From JAAXHV01 sp965207165 (GTDB lineage Bacteria; Pseudomonadota; Gammaproteobacteria; Eutrophobiales; Eutrophobiaceae): 64,000 bases of DNA. The translations under genes were made by a program, and so were the position numbers. Shown here one piece after another: positions 42,307 through 50,724 of this stretch. The stretch lies in contig OZ242265.1 of assembly GCA_965207165.1 (NCBI GenBank), forward strand, positions 3,348,001-3,412,000, given 5' to 3'. The notes under the pieces are model-generated. The model had not been told where the DNA came from, searched no databases, and saw only the letters and a program-made list of their open reading frames with translations. Every line of letters starts with the position of its first letter. The stretch's first letter is position 1.

Positions 42307-43590
42307 TTACCGTTGGCTCATCAGACGCTGATATACATCTCTCCAGGGCCTGATATACATATCCTCAGAGACAAAAAGCCTTAGTTTCTGACCATAATTC
42401 AACGTTTGTGTCGGAACGAGACCGGCATACGGCGCAGTCAGGTCAGCGCCGGCGTCGCGCAACGCCTGCCCCACGTCGGATTCGAATGTTGCACCGGACC
42501 CACCGCTACTGTAGTCCGCTCTTGAGGTTTCGCTGGATAACAAGGCAAATGCCGCCGCGCCGCCGAAGCGGGCCAGGAAGTGAAAATTGGTTTCTCCTTT
42601 TAGAGCGCCGATTCCCTCATGGTCCAGGGCCTGGCTGATGAATTTTATCTTGGTTCCGTCCGGCCTGATTATCCAGCGTACAGATAGAGCCATTCTGTTG
42701 TTAATCACGTGGTTGGGATGCCCTGAGCCGGTCTGCAATACCTGACCCGTACACAGGGAGCCGGCAGGTATCAACACGTATTTTTGCGTAACATCCATAA
42801 CATTCTGTTCGATCCTGCACCGATACGGGCCGGCATAATCAGATATGATTTTCTGGTCCAGCTTTGCCTGCATTATCGAACCAATCGACAATAACCTGAA
42901 TTCATTGCCTGGCGGCTGGGTAAGATCAGATTCAGGGTAGCCCGCCTGGTTAAAATGCTTCTCCGTTTCAGGTACCTGGCTTTCCGCAGACAACAAATCT
43001 GTTAACAAATTTGCACTCTGAGTGTAATCGGCTGATGCGCTCCGCGGTTCCGTATCCCTGTTAAGCTCTTGCTGCATTCCTGCGAGTATTGACTGCTCCC
43101 GCTGCAGGAATTCGTCACCCATCATCTCTGTGTTCGCAACACCAGTGAAAAACTCAAAATTGAAATCAGCCTGTCTGGATTGGCGCACCCTCACGAGCTC
43201 ATTTTCGTTCCAGGATTCAACGGCTGATTTAGTACCGCTCAATAATTCCTGAAGAACCTGCTCGTTGTTTTGCAACAGTTCGGTGGTTTTTTCATCGATG
43301 TATTCCTTTTGCTCCGATATATCCTGTTCTCTTTGTTTTTGCAGGCGTTGCTCCTGACTTTTTATTTGTTCCCTGAATTCGTGCTCCGGACCGGTGAGCG
43401 TTTGTTTCCTGATTTCCTGTTGCACTTGTTCTTCTATTTTGTCGTCACCCGGACTTGACCGGAACAAGGACGCGTAAACCATAACAACCACGACAAAAAC
43501 CAACCCGGCAATCAGCATGATCTGGAAATTCCTGTTATAGGTCGCCGGCTGCTCCTCGACCTGGTTGATCTCTTGGTCGCTCGCCGTCAT
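42307..43590 (-). CDS. VirB10/TrbI-like secretion channel protein
   Basis: A 427-residue bitopic protein spanning both membranes in type IV secretion systems. One membrane helix lies near the N-terminus (MLIAGLVFVVVVMVYASLF), then a long Gln/Glu/Lys coiled coil (about 60-120) and a C-terminal TrbI domain: YVLIPAGSLCTGQVLQTG, NRMALSVRWIIRPDGTKIKF, GETNFHFLARFGGAAAFALL and the terminal LRLFVSEDMYI. The usual proline-rich periplasmic stretch is weak. It follows virB9 by 3 bases. The antenna/cap region between GGSGATFESD and LNYGQKL is present, so the outer-membrane part looks complete. Confidence 0.85.
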   Translation of the reverse strand: MTASDQEINQVEEQPATYNRNFQIMLIAGLVFVVVVMVYASLFRSSPGDDKIEEQVQQEIRKQTLTGPEHEFREQIKSQEQRLQKQREQDISEQKEYIDEKTTELLQNNEQVLQELLSGTKSAVESWNENELVRVRQSRQADFNFEFFTGVANTEMMGDEFLQREQSILAGMQQELNRDTEPRSASADYTQSANLLTDLLSAESQVPETEKHFNQAGYPESDLTQPPGNEFRLLSIGSIMQAKLDQKIISDYAGPYRCRIEQNVMDVTQKYVLIPAGSLCTGQVLQTGSGHPNHVINNRMALSVRWIIRPDGTKIKFISQALDHEGIGALKGETNFHFLARFGGAAAFALLSSETSRADYSSGGSGATFESDVGQALRDAGADLTAPYAGLVPTQTLNYGQKLRLFVSEDMYIRPWRDVYQRLMSQR

Positions 43591-43593
43591 TGT

Positions 43594-44418
43594 TTATAAA
43601 TCACGTTGTGAACGGGAACCCGCGCGGCGGCTGATGACGATCTGCGTTTTCGCATCGGCTTTCATGTAGAGACGGTTATAGATTCCGGTCACAATGTAGA
43701 TCCGTTTATTTTCGTCGTATTTGAAGTCGATGAACTGTTCCTTACCGTTGTTATCGGCAAACAACGACATGGTGCCCTCCAGGTTGTGGCGTACCCGGAT
43801 ATAGGTAAACCTGCCGTCGTCGTAGACGTCCGTAACCAGTTCTTTTCCAAAAGGAGGGCGGCCGCCTTTCCAGCTGTAACCTGTGAACAACTGGGTTCTG
43901 TACTCATCTATGGCAGCAGAAATCTTTTCTGCATGCGCGTACTCCTCTTCGTCCAGCCGGATCTGCAAGGCATTGAGTTGCTCCTGGTACAATGCCGTCT
44001 GCTCATCGTTACGCCGGGTAAAACCGGAAAATGCGCCCTGAGGTAAAAACCCGCCGTCTTGAGAAATGACCACGCACAAATCGAAATCGTTATCCGAACG
44101 TTCCACCATGAAATGGTAGGAGCGGTTGCTTTGGGAGACTGCAGTAATCGTCGTACTGCTGCCTTCTTTGGTCCCGGGGTCATTCGGCTTAACGAAAATA
44201 TGCCTGTTTTCGCCTTCAACGTCCCACAAGTCCCGGTTTCCCGTCACGGGTCTGGCTATCAGAAGTTCCGGCAGTTCTATATGGGTACCGTGGTGCAGCC
44301 TGGATTTGATGCGGACGAACTTGTGTTTCTCATAATTGACGACGCGGCACGCCTCCCCTTCCGCATAACCGTTAATGGTGATGACAACGAGTAATAAAAA
44401 ATAACTAAGCCGGGTCAT
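43594..44418 (-). CDS. VirB9/TrbG-like secretion channel protein
   Basis: A periplasmic/outer-membrane partner of VirB10, 274 residues from ATG 44418, with signal MTRLSYFLLLVVITINGYAE. The N-terminal domain includes IARPVTGNRDLWDVEGENRH and SYHFMVERSDNDFDLCV. The C-terminal domain (SWKGGRPPFGKELVTDVYDD and RFTYIRVRHNL) is the VirB9 fold that binds VirB10, ending with the Arg-rich QIVISRRAGSRSQRDL. It overlaps virB8 by 14 bases. No separate VirB7 lipoprotein gene is seen; the PilL/TcpQ-like lipoprotein might substitute, which is speculation. Confidence 0.8.
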   Translation of the reverse strand: MTRLSYFLLLVVITINGYAEGEACRVVNYEKHKFVRIKSRLHHGTHIELPELLIARPVTGNRDLWDVEGENRHIFVKPNDPGTKEGSSTTITAVSQSNRSYHFMVERSDNDFDLCVVISQDGGFLPQGAFSGFTRRNDEQTALYQEQLNALQIRLDEEEYAHAEKISAAIDEYRTQLFTGYSWKGGRPPFGKELVTDVYDDGRFTYIRVRHNLEGTMSLFADNNGKEQFIDFKYDENKRIYIVTGIYNRLYMKADAKTQIVISRRAGSRSQRDL

Positions 44419-45148
44419 CGAGAATTTTTTCCTCAATAATTTTCAAGCCGATAGGGTTGGCCATCAACAGGTTTCTTTCCCTGGATAGTGTCGATTTTGG
44501 TGACAGGCGCCAGCGCAGAGTGATAATCGCCCGCCCGGAATTCAGTACCGTGTTATCGGAGGAAGACCGTAGCAATTCGTTGATATACACGTTGGTCCTG
44601 TAGGTTGTGTCATCAGGGTTACCATCAGACAGGCGGTCTATGTCGAAATGGTAGATATTCCGGACTTCAACCTCCTTCAGACTGCAATTTGTACACGCCC
44701 TGATTTGCGCTGCCTTGCCTGCGGCATCAAACCCCGAGGGTGATTTGAAATACTGGGCCAATCTCGAGTCCATCAACACCAGCGCATAGCCGTAATCATT
44801 CCTTACGGTGGCGGGATCTTCACGGAAACGGCGCGTTACGTAGCTACTCAACAAGTGATCAATAGTAGCCGGGAAAAAGTCCGTTTCGTCCTTATGCGCA
44901 AACTGGGTATCGACAAACCAGGTGCCATCCGGGGCCAATTTGACATAGATAAGCTTTTCATTGTTCTTTGCCATAAATGTAACGGTTATGGCGTACGCAA
45001 CGGCGCAGACAAATGCCAGCAATAGAACGAGGTTGCTGAGCAGCAACCTGTTGTTGGTAACCACCAGTCCCGGGATATTGTCGGGATTGAGTTGTTTCAC
45101 AAGCTCGCCAGGCACTTTCCCTATGGTCCTTGCCGTCGTCTCCATCAA
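44405..45148 (-). CDS. VirB8/TrbF-like inner-membrane protein
   Basis: A 247-residue bitopic protein of the secretion core. A cytoplasmic N-terminus is followed by a single membrane helix (NLVLLLAFVCAVAYAITVTF) and a periplasmic NTF2-like domain (LIYVKLAPDGTWFVDTQFAH, FPATIDHLLSSYVTRRFRED, then YRTNVYINELLRSS and GRAIITLRWRLSPKS). VirB8 nucleates the assembly of VirB9 and VirB10. Two cysteines (RACTNCSL) form a CxxC in the periplasmic part, an addition to the family. The gene lies between virB6 (one base gap) and virB9 (14-base overlap). Confidence 0.82.
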   Translation of the reverse strand: MMETTARTIGKVPGELVKQLNPDNIPGLVVTNNRLLLSNLVLLLAFVCAVAYAITVTFMAKNNEKLIYVKLAPDGTWFVDTQFAHKDETDFFPATIDHLLSSYVTRRFREDPATVRNDYGYALVLMDSRLAQYFKSPSGFDAAGKAAQIRACTNCSLKEVEVRNIYHFDIDRLSDGNPDDTTYRTNVYINELLRSSSDNTVLNSGRAIITLRWRLSPKSTLSRERNLLMANPIGLKIIEEKILDDPA

Positions 45149-45149
45149 C

Positions 45150-46133
45150 TTATCTCACCAGTTTCGCGGCCAGCATGGAGACTCCCTGGCTGATCCCTCC
45201 GGATGCGCTTGCGCCTCCCTGCATCAGGTCGCTCACTACCCGGTCGGTCCTGAACATTGCGAACATGGCTACCACCAGTAATCCTGTATAGCTGAATAAT
45301 CGAAGAATGTCTTCGGGATTCAGGGTCTGAATTTCTCCTGCAATAATGGCGGAATCAAACAGATCGATAATGATCAAGGTGGTAAAGGCAATGTTGATCT
45401 GGGCAATAATCAAATAAGCAACGGAACCCAACATGAAGTTCAGCCAACCGTCAAAAAACGAGTTTGCGCGTTTGAAAATAAGGAATGGAATAAAGATTGG
45501 GCCCAGAACCTTACCGAGCAGCAGGCTCCACAGACCGATAACCGATATGAACCAGGAAACGCAGTAAACCAGCAACAGCGCGAGAAGGAACAGGATCATA
45601 AATATTGCGTCGCGAATGTTTAAGGCAATATCACCAAACATGGAAAAAATACCGGATTTTATGGACACGGGTTTAAACGTGATGCGGTCCATGACTTGGT
45701 TAATCATATCGAGCAGGAAGACACCGGTTGATTTGATACCCGTGGCTTCCAGTTTCAAAGCCTCATAGGTGTTCTGATTGATATCATCAGACAGAGCTGT
45801 AGTGATGTTCCAGAGTACACCCAGGACAAGATCGTAAGATTGCATCAAAAACTGTGCGATAAGGATCATCAGTACGACAAAAACCACGTCTTTTACTGCT
45901 GCAGCCCCCACGGTCCATTTGATCAGGACAACGACCAGGGCAAACACGGCGAACGTGGTCCATTCTAGTACGGAGAAACGGTACAATTCGGTCGACACAC
46001 CGATGAGTTCATCGGTTAACCTGCTTGCATCGTTAAAAAATTCCGCCAGGAAACCGGCGGGATCGATAGGTGCTGCCAGTACCGGGGGTGTCGTCGAAAA
46101 CAGCAATAACCCCGGCATTAATTTCTTTATCAT
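45150..46133 (-). CDS. VirB6/TrbL-like polytopic channel protein
   Basis: A polytopic inner-membrane protein of 327 residues from ATG 46133 (MIKKLMPGLLLFSTTPPVLA, possibly a cleaved signal). Six or more hydrophobic helices follow, including VLEWTTFAVFALVVVLIKWT, DVVFVVLMILIAQFLM and the central pair VSWFISVIGLWSLLLGKVLG, a VirB6-like block with Trp and Gly. The C-terminus is glycine/serine-rich (GGASASGGISQG). VirB6 forms part of the inner-membrane channel. A longer frame to 46208 adds 25 hydrophilic residues without support. A 124-base gap separates it from virB5, the largest gap in the operon. Confidence 0.8.
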   Translation of the reverse strand: MIKKLMPGLLLFSTTPPVLAAPIDPAGFLAEFFNDASRLTDELIGVSTELYRFSVLEWTTFAVFALVVVLIKWTVGAAAVKDVVFVVLMILIAQFLMQSYDLVLGVLWNITTALSDDINQNTYEALKLEATGIKSTGVFLLDMINQVMDRITFKPVSIKSGIFSMFGDIALNIRDAIFMILFLLALLLVYCVSWFISVIGLWSLLLGKVLGPIFIPFLIFKRANSFFDGWLNFMLGSVAYLIIAQINIAFTTLIIIDLFDSAIIAGEIQTLNPEDILRLFSYTGLLVVAMFAMFRTDRVVSDLMQGGASASGGISQGVSMLAAKLVR

Positions 46134-46257
46134 GTATTTCCAATCTCCTTCCAATGTCCTGGTTACTCCACCGTCCCTGTCCTCTTTATGCCAATCCGCT
46201 GGGTTCACGGCATAGACAAATAAAGGTCAGCTATACATTAAAATCAATTTTCAGCTG

Positions 46258-47148
46258 TTACTTGTGAGACACGCGCAAGTCACTCCAGCGAAAGGGTTGC
46301 GATGGTTTCTCCCGGGTAACCGCTTTTTCCAGTCGCTCAGCCTCAGCTTGCCGTTGTGCCTCTGCCTTAGACAATGCCTGTATATATTCATGGTTGGCAT
46401 GCAACAGGCGCAGATTCTGGGCTTTGTTCAGAGCCTGCAGTTCATCAATAATATGAAAATTACTTGTTACAACCGTTTGCAAGGCGTTCAGGTCGCTTTT
46501 GTCGCCCAGGTTAAAATTATTTTTTGTAATACCTATCTTTTTATAGCGTTCCAGTAATTCCCGGTTGCTGTCTTTAACAAATTCCAATTGGTCCCTGTAG
46601 GTTTCATAGCGTGCCCGACGTCTTTCCGCTTGTGCAACCCAGGCTTCCGGGTCAACGCCGAACGATGAGATTTGGTCACGAACCTCATCGACTTTCGCCG
46701 GCACGTTATATAGCTTGCCCACCTCTAAATCGATGGCGTTGCGGCCGGCGTCCCCGATCTCATGAACCCTGGTTATGCGGGAATAGGGGCTGATACCGTA
46801 ATAATTTGTCAGTGTCTGGAACAGGCCGTTCCAGTCTTTTCGTGATATCACGCGATGCAATCCCTTTACCTGCTGCAGGTAGTCATCGTATTGTTTCAGG
46901 GTCTGGCTGAATTGCCTGTTGAGTGTGTCCAATTGTTCGCTGTTGAGACCAACCTGTTGCAGTTGAGTCTCGTAGTCTTTCAACTGTTGCTGGAAGGAGC
47001 GGATCTGTTCTGCAATCACACCAACATCAACGGTCGGGATGCCTGCAGCGTGAGCCCCGGAGATGAGGGATGTCCCCAGCAGCAACAGACTGATACGTAG
47101 GAACCATCCGTTAAACAAGTACAAAATTGACTCACAAATCTTATTCAT
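46258..47148 (-). CDS. VirB5/TrbJ-like periplasmic protein
   Basis: A secreted, strongly helical protein of 296 residues: a signal (FLRISLLLLGTSLISGAHAA), then IPTVDVGVIAEQIRSFQQQL and a long helical hairpin (LKDYETQLQQVGLNSEQLDT). This N-terminal pattern is the hallmark of TrbJ/VirB5 proteins, which tip the T-pilus or bridge the periplasm. The remainder has ISRKDWNGLFQTLTNYYG and further helices ending in a basic tail. It overlaps virB4 by 8 bases. In canonical systems VirB5 caps a VirB2 pilus, but no VirB2 gene is present here. Confidence 0.8.
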   Translation of the reverse strand: MNKICESILYLFNGWFLRISLLLLGTSLISGAHAAGIPTVDVGVIAEQIRSFQQQLKDYETQLQQVGLNSEQLDTLNRQFSQTLKQYDDYLQQVKGLHRVISRKDWNGLFQTLTNYYGISPYSRITRVHEIGDAGRNAIDLEVGKLYNVPAKVDEVRDQISSFGVDPEAWVAQAERRRARYETYRDQLEFVKDSNRELLERYKKIGITKNNFNLGDKSDLNALQTVVTSNFHIIDELQALNKAQNLRLLHANHEYIQALSKAEAQRQAEAERLEKAVTREKPSQPFRWSDLRVSHK

Positions 47149-49645
47149 CGGCGCTCTCTCCCAGCCCCAGTGCCGCCATGGTCTTCCTCACGCCGGTATC
47201 AAAACCATAGCGTTCAACATTATCAAAATATATGGATTGTTCCGCCGGTTTGGATGTTGACAGAACGTATTGCTCCGGTTCGACAGAGAGGATGCACTTC
47301 TTCGACACATTCAAATCACGCTGTATCAGGTAAAATTCCTTTTTTGGGATTAATCCCTTTATGCTTTCCATTTCTCCGTCTTTCAGATTAAAGATCGACC
47401 GGTAGGCATCGGAGTTCAACTCGGGGTCTGCGGTAAATACAAAAGTTGAAGCAGCGCTGCGCAGTGCTTCCCAGTTTTCGATGTTGCCAAGCTCAATACC
47501 GGACTGAGTCCACATACCAATACCTGCCTGCAATTTTCCCCAGGTGCGGACCCTGTCCAACAGCAAGGTTTTGGTCAATCCGGGGTTGGACAGGATATGG
47601 TGACATTCATCCACATCCAGCCATTTAGGAACTAAGCGGAACTCAGGGTTTTCATAGAAACTCAATACCCGGTAGGCTATCTCGGCCATAACCAGCGGTT
47701 TTGCCGTGTTATCGTCATTGATACCTGCCAGGTTGTAGACGGCTACTTTCTTGTCTATGGTCCCTATCGAGTCAGATTGCGCGTCGAATAACGGGGAGTA
47801 GGGACCGGCACCGACAAACCGCATTAATTTCCTTTGTACGGGACCCGGACAATGTTTTACCAGGGTCGATAAAGTCTGCAGGTTTAACGGTAGTCTCAAA
47901 ACCTGCTTTACCGCACGGTCCAGGGCAAGTTGATCGGAGCCGGAAAGGTGGCGCAGTTCCTCCGAATCGTTACTGCCGATCATCGCCATGAGTTGTTGAT
48001 TCAGATGTGAAATAAAATACATGTCTTCAGGCCCGCCAGCCTGGGAAAAAAAATTGAAGCCGCGATCATCCACTCCGTCGAAGCGCACGATACCGGCATC
48101 AGTACCAAAAGCGTGAGCTATGGGCTCGGAGCCTGCATCGATATCGATAGCCCGGTAGAAGCCGCCGTATTTCAACCAATGAATCCCCGTGCAGGTGCGC
48201 AAAAACGATTTTCCGCTTCGAACTGGTCCTACGCCGATCAGAAAACCGCGTCCGCCTGTGAAAGGCGAAAAATAATATGGCGAATCATCCGAGGATAGAA
48301 AAATGTATTGTGCTTCTTCATTCTCCAGGTCTTCAATCAGTTTTGTACCCTGGGCGGATTTATAGAACAGCGACAGGGTAGAAAATTGCGAGGTGTTCAG
48401 CGGGATATCCCTGAAAAACCTGCCGCGATGATCAGCACAAGGCTGCAGATCGAAAAAAACATCAACCTGGGCCACCGTTTCCCACAGGATACTGAATTGA
48501 TTCTGTTGCAAAGAGGACTGCAATCTTTCTGTAGTCTTCTCCAGTTTTTCAACATCGGTATCAAAAATCAGTGCATGGGTCGCTACCAGTCCCAGGTTGT
48601 CCTGCAGTGAAGCCGCTTCGTCCAGTTCCTGGAATTTCCGTATCAGTGAAGGACGAAAGACCTGCATCTCCCGGTCTTTTTCCGGACTGCCATCCAGTCC
48701 CTTGATAAATTCCGCAAAAGTGATGGTCTCCCTTTCCAGTTCTTTTTTGCGGTTGAAAAAAAACAGGGTTCTTGACGCCTCACTCATTCCTTTGTAACGG
48801 GTAGTCAACACGTAATTACCCGGAGTTTTTATCGGACCTTTGGTAAACAGTCCGGGGGTAAAGCGATCGAAGTTGAATTGCTTCACCGACAGTACCCGCG
48901 TATAGATTTTATACAGGTTGTGCATGCGCAATAAATCCATCCCCCTGATGGTCACGGGCGCAACGTCCCCATCGGACAGATCGGTATCAATAATTTGCGG
49001 GCAGCGCAGATCAGAATGCAGGTAATTAACCTCCATCGTTGTCAGGAACTTCATTACCCGGTAGGTTTCATCCAGGTCAAGTTGCCGTATCCGGAACAGG
49101 CCGCTGCAGTAACTGATAATGTCGCGGAGCATGGTTTCCAGTGCGACCGCCAGTTTTTCCAGGGTGTTTTTTGAAGCAGAACGGGTAGGCCCATACATGA
49201 TGGATCGCCTTACATACTCCCTGGATGTTGGGCTTTGCAGAAACCTGAGCAAATGGTGGATAAACAAGGCCAGGCTGGATTGGCCATGCTGCTCGGGATC
49301 CATCTCTACGAACAGGACGCATCTTGCTCCTGATAAATTCAACTTGTTGAGATGGGCCGCCCGGTAATGATTTAACGCGTTGCATACCGGGTTTTTGCGC
49401 TCGGCAAATGCTATCCGCAGATCGCGGTAATGAATGTAAAATTGCTGGAGGACGATCGCCTGGGGCAGGATATTCAGCAGATTCCTGATGACGATGGAGA
49501 ATGCCTCCATGTCCTTCTGCGACATCCCGTCAGGGTCGATACCGTCTATCTCGATGGCGCCGACCAGGGCGCCCGTATACGAAAGTATAAACCCGTTATA
49601 AGGTCTGAATGCGCCGTGGTAGCTGTTTACCGGTTCTCCATTCAT
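47141..49645 (-). CDS. VirB4/TrbE-family secretion ATPase
   Basis: An 834-residue ATPase that energises type IV secretion from the inner membrane. The Walker A motif is GPVRSGKSF near residue 472, in FLIGVGPVRSGKSFLRTCTG. The Walker B region is PKWLDVDECHHIL near 675, followed by the motif block LLLDRVRTWGKLQAGIGMWT with arginine-finger candidates. The N-terminal domain (about 1-200) matches the CagE/TrbE-type VirB4 region, without an appended VirB3. It is the first gene of the long minus-strand operon; a sigma70-type promoter lies about 80-107 bases before its ATG. The protein length is normal and no frame damage is seen. Confidence 0.9.
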   Translation of the reverse strand: MNGEPVNSYHGAFRPYNGFILSYTGALVGAIEIDGIDPDGMSQKDMEAFSIVIRNLLNILPQAIVLQQFYIHYRDLRIAFAERKNPVCNALNHYRAAHLNKLNLSGARCVLFVEMDPEQHGQSSLALFIHHLLRFLQSPTSREYVRRSIMYGPTRSASKNTLEKLAVALETMLRDIISYCSGLFRIRQLDLDETYRVMKFLTTMEVNYLHSDLRCPQIIDTDLSDGDVAPVTIRGMDLLRMHNLYKIYTRVLSVKQFNFDRFTPGLFTKGPIKTPGNYVLTTRYKGMSEASRTLFFFNRKKELERETITFAEFIKGLDGSPEKDREMQVFRPSLIRKFQELDEAASLQDNLGLVATHALIFDTDVEKLEKTTERLQSSLQQNQFSILWETVAQVDVFFDLQPCADHRGRFFRDIPLNTSQFSTLSLFYKSAQGTKLIEDLENEEAQYIFLSSDDSPYYFSPFTGGRGFLIGVGPVRSGKSFLRTCTGIHWLKYGGFYRAIDIDAGSEPIAHAFGTDAGIVRFDGVDDRGFNFFSQAGGPEDMYFISHLNQQLMAMIGSNDSEELRHLSGSDQLALDRAVKQVLRLPLNLQTLSTLVKHCPGPVQRKLMRFVGAGPYSPLFDAQSDSIGTIDKKVAVYNLAGINDDNTAKPLVMAEIAYRVLSFYENPEFRLVPKWLDVDECHHILSNPGLTKTLLLDRVRTWGKLQAGIGMWTQSGIELGNIENWEALRSAASTFVFTADPELNSDAYRSIFNLKDGEMESIKGLIPKKEFYLIQRDLNVSKKCILSVEPEQYVLSTSKPAEQSIYFDNVERYGFDTGVRKTMAALGLGESADE

Positions 49646-49702
49646 CTAATCCCTGCCCTTTGCTGTCCGTAAAGGTGATGATTCTGCAATCGCTCCAAAC
49701 CA

Positions 49703-49717
49703 TAATGCAATGCATTA
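49703..49717. repeat. Palindrome at the operon transcription start (possible operator)
   Basis: An inverted repeat TAATGC-AAT-GCATTA, immediately downstream of the -10 element of the minus-strand promoter and thus at about +1 to +15. Position and symmetry suit a repressor site. Nothing nearby encodes an obvious dedicated regulator except the XRE protein 17 kb away. Confidence 0.55.
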
Positions 49718-49724
49718 CATATAC

Positions 49725-49752
49725 ATTATACAGGCGCCCCGGCATGAGTCAA
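49725..49752 (-). promoter_or_regulatory. Sigma70-type promoter of the hybrid secretion/pilus operon
   Basis: On the minus strand TTGACT (49752-49747) and a perfect TATAAT (49730-49725) are separated by 16 bases. The predicted start is near 49718, about 72 bases before virB4 ATG 49645. It is the best promoter seen in the window. Confidence 0.75.
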
Positions 49753-49797
49753 ATTAAATTGCGCCTGCGGCGATTTGACCATCCGGTAAATTTCCCC

Positions 49798-49826
49798 TTG
49801 CCGGTGTCTGAATACTGGACTATACA
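49798..49826 (+). promoter_or_regulatory. Putative divergent promoter for the 49968 gene
   Basis: TTGCCG, 17 bases, TATACA on the plus strand, pointing to the unknown gene whose start is at 49968. A 6-bp hairpin (ACCTCG/CGAGGT, 49850-49866) lies in the predicted leader. The rest of the 49646-49967 interval holds nothing else I can name. Confidence 0.5.
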
Positions 49827-49967
49827 TTCCTGTACTGCCGCACCCCGCGACCTCGATTCGCGAGGTTCGTTCAGTCCTGGATCAGGCTGTTTCATCAGAC
49901 ATCCGGGTCACGCGGCTTCAACACGCGTCCATACTTTCATGTAATCAGCAACGGGAGGAACCTGGCA

Positions 49968-50567
49968 TTGTTTAAACGTGCGGCGCAGCAACGCAGGTCT
50001 CAACATTCACCGGAGAGCGAAGGGGAGGAACCGCTATCAAAACGGCAGAATCTGGTACCTGCCGAGCCCGAACACATGGAACTGGGACGGCCCTACCAGG
50101 CCTTTGTGGAAAGCGAGGCCGGCCAATTCCGGCAGCAAATGACGCAGGCCGGCAACCGGACTGGACCGGCGTCGGAGGACATCCGCACGCGCGTCAAACC
50201 CGAATTGCAACTGGACATAATGGACAGGATGATCGGCAAAAGTCACTACTCTGTCGCTGGAGAGGAACAACATGGCCTGATGGACTATCGCAGCGAATCG
50301 CAATTGGCAGTGGCGTCTGCGAGTCCAGCCTATATTGACACCTTAAGGCAACTGGCGAAGGATGCGCGCTGGGTGTCACGGGAATTTTCCCTGGAACGCA
50401 AGGATCGGTCTGATTTCCCCGCGTATCATGTGTGCCGCCTGGCAACCGGCAGCTTAGTCCCCGGAGCAGACAGCTTGATACAACGGTCCGGGATGGAAAC
50501 TGTGGAGGAAGAACCCATGGAAACCGATGTGGCCTGGAAGGCCTTGCTAGAACTTTGTGATAAGTGA
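49968..50567 (+). CDS. Unrecognised hydrophilic protein divergent from the secretion operon
   Basis: No family recognised. The start is TTG 49968 (MFKRAAQQRRSQHSPES), supported by GGGAGG nine bases upstream. The 199 residues are soluble and highly charged, with a basic, Gln/Ser-rich, probably disordered first 45 residues (GEEPLSKRQNLVPAEPEHME), then a mixed helical region, and no signal peptide or membrane helix. There are only two cysteines. It shares the 322-base regulatory region with the virB4-pilV operon. A disordered N-terminal start and the link to a secretion operon make it a candidate substrate or effector of that machine, or a cytoplasmic regulator. Both are inference; nothing in the residues proves export. 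Confidence 0.6.
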   Translation: MFKRAAQQRRSQHSPESEGEEPLSKRQNLVPAEPEHMELGRPYQAFVESEAGQFRQQMTQAGNRTGPASEDIRTRVKPELQLDIMDRMIGKSHYSVAGEEQHGLMDYRSESQLAVASASPAYIDTLRQLAKDARWVSREFSLERKDRSDFPAYHVCRLATGSLVPGADSLIQRSGMETVEEEPMETDVAWKALLELCDK

Positions 50568-50724
50568 TGCAGGCCGATTGCGGACGCACTGGGTTCGGAC
50601 CGACTTAAGGTTTCCCCGTTAAGCGCCCTGCGATTCTCCCTACGTGCGCCGGCAAATCCGGGCTCCGGCCGGATGTGACCGGAGTTACTGACAACCGGGA
50701 CAACAAAACACTGATCCCGGATGG

